From Diphasiastrum complanatum (lineage: Eukaryota; Streptophyta; Lycopodiopsida; Lycopodiales; Lycopodiaceae), in the NCBI GenBank assembly GCA_029204225.1, contig CM055113.1:30863024-30927023 (forward strand): 64,000 nt of DNA, written 5' to 3'. The stretch's first letter is position 1. Each line of letters starts with the position of its first letter. Below, one piece after another: positions 56,741 to 64,000 of the stretch. Position numbers and translations under genes: made by a program. Under the pieces are notes generated by a model that worked only from the letters and a program-made list of their open reading frames with translations, was not told where the DNA came from and searched no databases.

Positions 56741-57149
56741 AGAGCTCGTTTCTGTAAACGAGCTTCTGCTCCTACTAAGTAGTGCACACTACAATGTATT
56801 ATAGTGCATGCATTACAATGTATTAGGGTGCACTAGAGAGGACATTTTGCCCATGAAAGCTTTTTAAAATTTTCAGGTGAGTAATGGAGGGCCGACCCTA
56901 AATTTTTTGAAAATTCAAATTTGGCAGAATGTCCTATGCCCGAGCACCTTCCATTGAGTAATGGGTACCTATGCTTTTATTCACATAAATGTTATGAAAC
57001 ATATTAGCACTTTCAAAGGAGTTTATTAAATAGAAACATTCATGCATTCCAATAAGCTCTTGAGCATTTTTTTTTTTCATTTTTGAGATGGTTTTAAATT
57101 ATCTCTTATCTATTTGATTTTCTTGCAGATTTGCATTGGTGGCACATCA
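56741..57149. other. No gene recognised
   Basis: ACAATGTATTA is repeated at 56789 and 56815. Otherwise nothing is seen. Confidence 0.4.
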
Positions 57150-58167
57150 AAAGATAAAAGACAATGTCTCAATTGCAAAAACTTTAGGGTCTATTTTGAT
57201 AGGTAAAACAATTAAATTGATGTTAATCAGCAAACATTGCACTTGACAAAAGACGAAATTTCATCTTATGATATTTAGAAAATTCATATAAATCCGATAA
57301 AGTATTATATAGATTGTCATCAATAATACTTTGGTAATAAAAAAAAACACTTTGAAATTAAGATCACTTGATTCTTCAAACAAGAGGAAGGCACTCCAAT
57401 AAATGTAGCCTCAAGTCTTTCCAAGTCTAGATTCCATGTAAGAAAATGACTATATATGTGTGGAAACAATGCTAATTATAAATTGAGGTGTAGGCTTCAA
57501 CTTGGAATTTAAATAATCTAAAAATATATAAAGCCTGATTGATATTGAAGAATCTACACTTGATAAAGGTTAAAAAAAGTGAAGTGGCAACTAATAAAAA
57601 CTAGCCATTGCACATGCTTAGAGCCAATATATAAGGTCTTAAACACTTCAATGTGCATGAGGTGGTTCAATATGAAAAACATTGGTGTAGCGAAGAAATA
57701 TTCAGAGAAAAAATCATTAAAACAAATAAAATGGCCACATGAAAAGTCTGATAAGTTTAGATCAAAACTCTCTGCTACTGAAAGTCTATTAACTTTGATG
57801 AGTGAATGAAAAGTAGATTCTACTTTTAGAGAGAGAGAAAGTTAGAATAAAAAAAAGAACTAATGTGCTACTATACTATGGGTTCGATCAGTGGATTAGG
57901 ACGAGTTGGCCTCGCCACAAGGCAAATCCACGAGACACGTATCTCATCAATGGCAATCTCGGCCATGCATGGGTTGACAAAACGAAAGCTATATGTACAA
58001 TGTATTTTGTTTTTGAGAAATACAATTGCTATGTGAACTTGGTGTAGGAGAGTGCTTTCTGGGTGTGTTATTGTGTATCATGATTTGTAATTATGTTTTA
58101 ACCGCATTTTAACTATATTTGTATTCAAAGTCTAAATCTAAACTTTAAATTGAGCTGAAGAAAGTGT
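57150..58167. repeat. Flank of LTR-like segment, copy 2
   Basis: Inverted relative of about 25830-26740. The frames 57579-57809 and 57865-58047 (plus) are the counterparts of minus-strand frames at 26.2 and 26.0 kb. Confidence 0.75.
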
Positions 58168-58467
58168 GAAAAATATCAATTAGTTTAGTTTAGTCATGTT
58201 GAGGTTATTTGGCAATTTTGAGGCCAATATGCATTTTTATCTTAGATATAGACTTTATAACGTAGATAAGGCCCAAGAATAGTGGATTTACTATTTTTGA
58301 AAACTTAGGCAAGTTGATAAGGTTGAATATGGACCTAGTCTAATTAATTATAGAGATGCATTGAATCTAGTCATATTAGATCTAGGGTTTGGAAGAGATC
58401 TAGAAACTTCCATAAGCAGATAAGCTTGTGTAAGAGCATCCAAATAGGAAAAGAGGCTACTATAATT
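58168..58467 (+). repeat. LTR-like segment, copy 2
   Basis: It begins TGTGAAAAATATC after GAAGAAAG and is shared with 47774-48075 (direct) and about 25525-25830 (inverted). Similarity among all three stops at TATAATT, so this is probably a truncated LTR. Confidence 0.55.
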
Positions 58468-58478
58468 AGGCTACAAGC

Positions 58479-60400
58479 GTGGGAGAAATTCATCTCTCTC
58501 ATTCTTATGGAAGATATCTCTTTGGGTTTCTACAATGTTTGGAGAAAGTGCTTCTACAATGTCGCAAATTTCCAATATCATTGAACCTAGAAAAATGCCA
58601 GTTTTGGGTCACACATGGTCTTATCTTTGGCCACATTGTATCTAGACATGAGAACACCAGTGATACGTCTAAGATGTGTATTATCATGGATCTTCTACCC
58701 CTTGGAACAATTTGTGAAGTTTATGTTTTTATGGGGCATGCCAATTACTACAGGATATTCATTCTATTATTTTCAGATTTGGCACATCCTATCTACAAGA
58801 ATCGATCGACATTGGACGAAGGAAGCCCTGCAAGCTTTCCAAAAACTGAAGGAAGCACTTATATCTGGACCAATCTTACGGCACTCCCAATTGGAAAATT
58901 GAGTTTCATGTGCATATTGATGCATCAAAGTATGCTATAGGAGCAATCACGGCTTTTCTATTCGCTTTGCCAATTGACAACTCAACGATGCTAAAATCAA
59001 TTATTTAATGACTGAGTCAGGGCCTTGACAATGGTATTTGTGGTCAAGAAGTTTTGCCATTATCTCATGGCAACACACTTTGTATTCTATACTGATCAGC
59101 AACCTTTTCTCTACCTAGTCAACAAAACCTACAACACAGGGAGAATCACTAGATGGCTACTCTTGTTGCTGGAGTTCGATTTCTGTATATTGGTACGCAA
59201 AGGCAAACAAAATTATATGGCGGATCATGCATCACGAATCAAATCAATACAGAAGGATCCCCAAACTGATGATGAGTTAATCAGATGCTATTTTATTTTA
59301 CGTGGATGTTGTTCCAGATTGGGCCGCGGACATAGTCGAGTATTTGATGAATGACCAACCTTATCAGCCACTATCCAAGGTGCAACAATGGAAGCTTGTA
59401 CTTAAAGCTTGACCATACCAGCTGATTGCAGGCCAACTGTATCAAAGAGGGGTGGATAATATCATTCGACAATGTATCATGTCTGCCTCATAATACAAGT
59501 CAGATCATGTCCCTGTCCCATGAAGCAATGGGAGGTGGTGGACACTTTGCATCGGAGGTTACAGTACATAAGATTCTAAAATCCAGCTATTGGTGGTCAA
59601 CAATACATAAGGATACTAAAGTGTATATCAACTAATGTGATGCATGTCAGAGGGCACGTAGACCAATGAAGTCAAACTATGAGCCATTACATTTTGTATT
59701 GGCTCAAGCGCCATTTGAAAATTGGGGACTCAATCATATTGGTCCTATTCACCCAGTTGCTTGTAGTACCCAAGCAGATTATCTCACCAAGTGAGTTGAA
59801 GACAAAGTAGTGCATGTAGAAGATGCTAGGTCCACTACGAAGTTCGTTTACGAAAATATCAGCGTGCACTTCAGATGCCCAGTGGAGATAGTGAGCAATC
59901 GAGGAACTCACTTTTTCAACGATACTATCAAGGTCCTATTAGAAGAGTTCTTCGTAATCCATCATTTCAGCACACCTTATTACCATGGCCAAGCCAAATC
60001 TTCTAATAAGATTCTATTTGACATTTTGACAAAGATTTTGGAAGCAGACAGATCATATGAGGAGCACAAGCTACATGCTGCTCTGTCGGCTTTCAGAACT
60101 GCATACAAAGGAAGCACCAAACAAACACCATTCCAACTGGTATATGGCCAAGATACAGTCATGCTGGTGGAATTTCTCGTTCCATCTCTTCATATTGCCA
60201 TAGTACAACGATTAGATGATACAAAATCACTCCACCTTCATCACGAAGTGCTACACAAGTTGTGTGAAACATGCTTGTTAGCGGTCCATGCCCTTGCTGC
60301 AGAAAAAAAATCATGCAAGACTTGGCATGATCGTCGTCTTCCAAAAAATATCTTAAGAAAGGAGATTTGGTCCTCATGTACAAGACAAACACAATCAGAG
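58479..60400 (+). pseudogene. Gypsy pol, copy B (RT end, RNase H, integrase)
   Basis: The plus-strand counterpart of copy A. The order is the RT end (FLQCLEKVLLQC, GLIFGHIVSRH, HANYYRIFI-like), RNase H (FYTDQQPFLYLVNKTYNTGR, YMADHASRIK), the integrase zinc region (GGGHFASEVTVHKILKSSYWW) and the core (ENISVHFRCPVEIVSNRGTH ... HGQAKSSNKIL ... TPFQLVYGQDTVM). Both the second Asp (to Asn) and the Glu (to Lys) of the integrase core are lost. At about 60400, inside the LVLMYKTN region, the sequence switches to an RT N-terminus from another gypsy piece, so the GPYRI end seen in copy A is missing. Confidence 0.88.
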
Positions 60401-60404
60401 CAAT

Positions 60405-60965
60405 GAAAAATCAGATCAAAAGTGAATTTAAGGATGTTTTGCCATCAAAGTTATTTCATGATTTACTGCCATCTAGATTAGCAGACCATAAGATAGAGTT
60501 ATATTTAGGAGGTCAACCTATATCTAGACAACCTTAATCGTTCTCTCAGAAAGATGAAGTGGAGATTTCAAATCAAATAGAAAACTATATGATGATGGAA
60601 CATATCAAACCCAATAAGTTACCATGCTCCTATTCTTCTGAAAGTGAAGAAGTATGGAGGTTTCTGAATGTGCGTGGATTATAACTCGTTGAACAAAGTG
60701 ACTATTAAGAAGAATGAATATTTGTTATCCAGGATGGATGACCACCTAGATTGCTTAGGTGGGGCTAAATACTTCACTAAGATAGATCTCAAGACATGTT
60801 ACCATCATATAAGAATTAAACAAGAAGATGTCCAAAGAGTTGTACTAGATTTGACCATTATGAGTTCTAGGTGTTGTCTTTTGGACCAGCAACATTCCAG
60901 AAACTAATGAACGATTGATTTCTTCCATATTTGAGAAAGTTTGTGGTAGTGTTCCTAGATGATAT
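60405..60965 (+). pseudogene. Gypsy reverse transcriptase fragment
   Basis: Plus-strand RT N-terminal half: [82 protein letters not shown] and IKQEDVQRV, then after frame changes FLDDILVYS-like text near 60950. It is an inverted relative of 52630-53290. Here the catalytic pair still appears as DD. Confidence 0.85.
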
Positions 60966-60969
60966 ACTC

Positions 60970-61255
60970 GTCTACAGTAACCTGATAAACATATAGATAT
61001 TTTAGGGCTAGAAAATATATCCTGGATTGTAAATGCCACTGCTTATCCAACACTGCAGGTTAAGTAAGAGAGTATCAATGACACTCTATCACTTAACCCT
61101 TGCCATCTCCATTATTTGCCTCTTTGCTAGTGTCATGTATTCCTCTAATACCCTCTCATCTAACTTAGAGCATTGGACGAGCACTTGGAACTTGAAGCAT
61201 GTGCAACACTCGACCAAAGATTAAGTGAATCCTATTTGTGACTTAGCATTTTAGA
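60970..61255. repeat. Dispersed repeat, copy 3 (inverted)
   Basis: Reverse complement of part of 52290-52550 and 16180-16450, and again next to a gypsy RT fragment. Confidence 0.75.
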
Positions 61256-62605
61256 CCTATATTGACCTAGCTCAAGGAGCAAATATAAATTTGATATGGT
61301 TACAGTCAACCCTGGACAGATGTTACCTCTATATATATTAACCATGTCTATTAATTAGCTTTATGTTACTTCGAGGGATTATACACAACAAAAGTGTTAA
61401 ATGTTGTTTGTTAACATAATACTCTCACCTTAAAAAAAAAACATGACCTGGATAAATGTTTTTTTATGCAAATATGGGAGCTACACCATGCTAGGATTTA
61501 TGGATTCATAAAAGAATTCTTTCAAAGCCGTCAACAGGGTTTCCAATACACGCCTCATTTTTCTCTTTTAGGACATTAATGTGCTAGCCCATCCCCCATC
61601 ACCATCTCCCAACTCCACCATAGACTCATCAATTTTCTCTACGATCTCGCCTATCTTGATCACTATCTATCAAGAACCTGTAAGTGGTTCATAAAGAAAC
61701 CTGTAAGGAAACGGCCCGTTTTCAAGTCTTGCGATTATTGTCCGTAACAAGCCTGTAAGAAAACTTGTTACGAGGCACAACATGATGAGCAAAAAATAGA
61801 AAAATGACTTGAAGACCCATTTTTTTGAAATTTATTAAATTTTTTAAAAAAGTATCCAGATTTAAAATGCTTCAAATAAATATATTGTAATGATATAAAA
61901 ATGTTGTATTTTGCAAGAAAATAATTCAAGCTACAAAAATTTGGTCAATAGATTTTTATAAATAACTTAAAATTAACTTATATTAAATAATAATACTATT
62001 CAAAATAAAATGATTAGATACACAACCACTAAAATACCTAAAAAATATTTTTTGCTTACTAAAAACAAAAGTTATAGTTTCTTTTTTTTTGGAATTTTAA
62101 AAGTTTCCTAAATTAAAATACTTGTATCGAAAAAAATATTTTAAAAATTATGTTAAAAATTTGAATCAATATTTTTTAGAATTTTAAATTCTTAAAAATC
62201 TTTACTTACACCCACGTAAGTTTATTAAATATTTAAACATTAAATAGACGCAAATAAAATGACTTTACAATAATCGAGATTAAATTATTTGTGATAATAT
62301 TTAAACTACCTTGAAAAAAAAATAGAATTTTTTTTTTCATTTCCTATAATTTTTAGCAATATTTTTTTTACAAAAAATATTATGAAAACACATCTAAAAT
62401 TAAAATATTGTAAACTTGACAAATCATTATAATTTTAATTTTTGGTAATAATTATCAAGGTTAAAATTTTTTAAATATTTCAAATTTTAAAATTTTAAAT
62501 CGTTAAAAAATAAATTTAAAAATATTAAATCAATAAAAAAGAATTCAAAACACAATATATTAAGAAATATAAACACAATTATTCTTTAAAACAAAAGAGA
62601 ATTTT
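61256..62605. other. AT-rich intergenic sequence
   Basis: No gene. From about 61800 the sequence is extremely AT-rich, with poly-A and poly-T runs and no open frame of note. It lies downstream of the methyltransferase stop and is not similar to the transposon blocks to its left. Confidence 0.5.
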
Positions 62606-63845
62606 TTATTTCCAAAAATCATCGATGTCATTTACATCTTTTTCTTTTGATTTTTTTTTAATAGCCACTGTACTATCAAGTGGCACCTCTTCTACAATTT
62701 CCTCGACTACAGTTACTACATTGTAATCTTGAACCAAGACATCAGCAAATTCTCCTGTGTCGCCTACTTTTCCGCTAGCAGGAGGCCGAGGTTCCTTGAA
62801 CAAGGGAATTATTGTATCCTCGCTATCCAAACTCTTTCTTACCACAGATAATTCATCTGGCAAAATTGAAAGAGATTTCATTCTCATTTTTATAAAATCA
62901 ACTAAATTAATATCTAAATCTACTGCAGAAACATATCTGCCTTTTTGAACAGCACATGCGCTCGTAGTGCCGCTACCGCTAAATAAATCTAAAACCCAAT
63001 CAGTTGGGTGAGAAAAAATATCAATTAAATGATTAATTGATTGTTGTGGATTTTGGTAGGGACAAGCCACGGAACCCGTCATTAGATTTTTTATTTCTTT
63101 GTCACAGCTGGATACTGGAACAAGTTTCCAAAACTTGTCAGTCTGGAAGTGTTATAATACAGCATCGAACGTTTGCCATCCAAAAAATAATAACCGATGG
63201 TTATGTATTCTATTTCATTGCAAAGTCGAACTCCTCCTGAGTTCTTGACATTGGGCTTGTACCTGACATGGAACATTACAAGTAAAATCAGTTTAAAATT
63301 TTAATTTTAAAATTAAAAATTTAAAATAAAATTATGAATTGATAATTCAGGAACTTAAGAACTTACCACAGAGCATTCTCAATTCCCGCATTACAGAAAG
63401 TTAGTAGAGCTTTTTGTACTGATGTTGACTACCAAGAAGAATGAAAAATAACAACTCTCCAAATTGGAGAAGATGTGACTTCAAGAAAGCCCTGCATAAA
63501 ACTATGGATTTCAATGAATTTGAAAGGAGTATCATCATTTAATGATTCCTTCTTCTGAAATCCATATGGTATATCGGCGATGCAGAGTGTATAAGGTCTA
63601 TTTCTTAAAAAATTTGAAATTTTTCTGCGATCGCCCTCCTCAACAGAGTAAAAGCATGGTTGATCATCGACACTTTTGGGAAGGTAGGTCTCTAATGGAT
63701 CCTCCTCCACAATAGTCTCACCCCGTGCCAATCTCTCTCTGTCCTTTTTTTTTGCTTTTGCCTTTAAAATATGTCTCTTGAATTGCTCTACAAGGACTTT
63801 GTTTTTTTTGTCTTCGGGAGATTGAAAAGGAAAAAACTATGCTTA
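62606..63845 (-). pseudogene. DNA amino-methyltransferase (N4-cytosine/N6-adenine type) locus, partial
   Basis: Minus-strand gene of the bacterial-style N6_N4_Mtase family, which transfers a methyl group from S-adenosylmethionine to an exocyclic base nitrogen. Exon a (about 63845-63367) has a basic start (HILKAKAKKKDRERLARGE) and the motif IADIPYG at about 63561-63578, in the place of the catalytic (D/N/S)PPY. A 104-base GT-AG intron follows. Exon b (63262-62606) has TGSVACPYQNPQQS and the SAM-binding motif DLFSGSGTTSACAVQKGRY (62930-62989), then SAVDLDINLVDFIKMRM and an acidic/basic tail ending at 62606. Catalytic motif before SAM motif is the beta-class order. Lesions relative to the apparent reading are a TAG at 63429-63431 just before the exon end (one change from CAG) and a likely one-base shift near 63150. 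It may thus be a pseudogene, or splicing may differ. Upstream exons, if any, are near or beyond the window edge. Confidence 0.78.
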
Positions 63846-64000
63846 GCATGGGAGACAAAAAATATAAAATAGAATAGGAGACTTAACTTATCAAACAAAA
63901 AAAAATTAAATAAAGAAAAAACTATGCTTAGCATAGGAGACATAGAATATAGAAAAGAAACAATTAATAAGCACCTATGCTAAGCATGGGTGAAATAAAT
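63846..64000. repeat. Short direct repeats near the methyltransferase 5' side
   Basis: AAAAACTATGCTTAGCAT(G/A)GGAGACA occurs at about 63832 and 63917, and a third, altered copy with CTATGCTAAGCATGGG at about 63975. The near-palindromic ATGCT(T/A)AGCAT core is shared by all three. Confidence 0.75.

Noticed and set aside
62606-63845. Bacterial contamination as source of the methyltransferase
   Set aside because: The locus has a GT-AG intron of 104 bases and AT-rich plant-like flanks.

Overview
This window reads as plant nuclear DNA: AT-rich, full of decayed LTR retrotransposons of plant copia and gypsy types, with a CACTA-type transposase remnant, long CT/GA microsatellites, a short TTTAGGG stretch, and host-type gene pieces with GT-AG introns. 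I cannot name the species. A bacterial-style amino-methyltransferase gene interrupted by an intron would fit a seed-free land plant, but that is only an inference. No gene in the window looks fully intact; the two least damaged units are a 6.15-kb copia element and the methyltransferase locus at the right edge.

Layout. 1-5.9 kb: a 22-bp minisatellite and degraded unidentified sequence. 5.9-9.05 kb (minus): copia remnant A (gag, protease, integrase, RNase H tail; reverse transcriptase deleted). 9.2-10.45 kb: microsatellite and a second minisatellite. 11.0 kb: a MITE-like element whose second copy sits inside an LTR at 19.5 kb. 13.6-14.9 kb (minus): CACTA TNP2-type transposase pseudogene. 15.6-20.5 kb: patchwork of RBR, gypsy and two copia fragments joined tail to tail. 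20.9-26.9 kb: a block holding an RBR ubiquitin-ligase pseudogene and gypsy pol copy A. 27.07-33.9 kb (plus): gypsy pol copy C followed by about 3 kb of extra reading frames and an LTR. 37.76-41.14 kb (plus): LTR-element parts (primer site, RT scrap, an unidentified 330-codon frame, purine tract, LTR). 41.137-47.290 kb (minus): complete copia element C with 5-bp target duplication, nested in that LTR. 48.1-49.7 kb: copia remnant D. 51.2-51.7 kb: chromovirus chromodomain remnant. 53.4-60.4 kb: the second copy of the 20.9-26.9 kb block, with its RBR half in the same orientation and its gypsy half inverted. 62.6-63.85 kb (minus): DNA methyltransferase-like locus.

The genes do not form a pathway. 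The window records nested insertion, duplication with partial inversion, and C-to-T/G-to-A decay. The points most worth following up are the methyltransferase locus, the RBR gene family with a tRNA-like retrosequence inserted into an exon, the unidentified 330-codon frame carried by an LTR element, a coding-like exon preserved in three repeat copies, and a 35-bp-arm hairpin at 50.4 kb.
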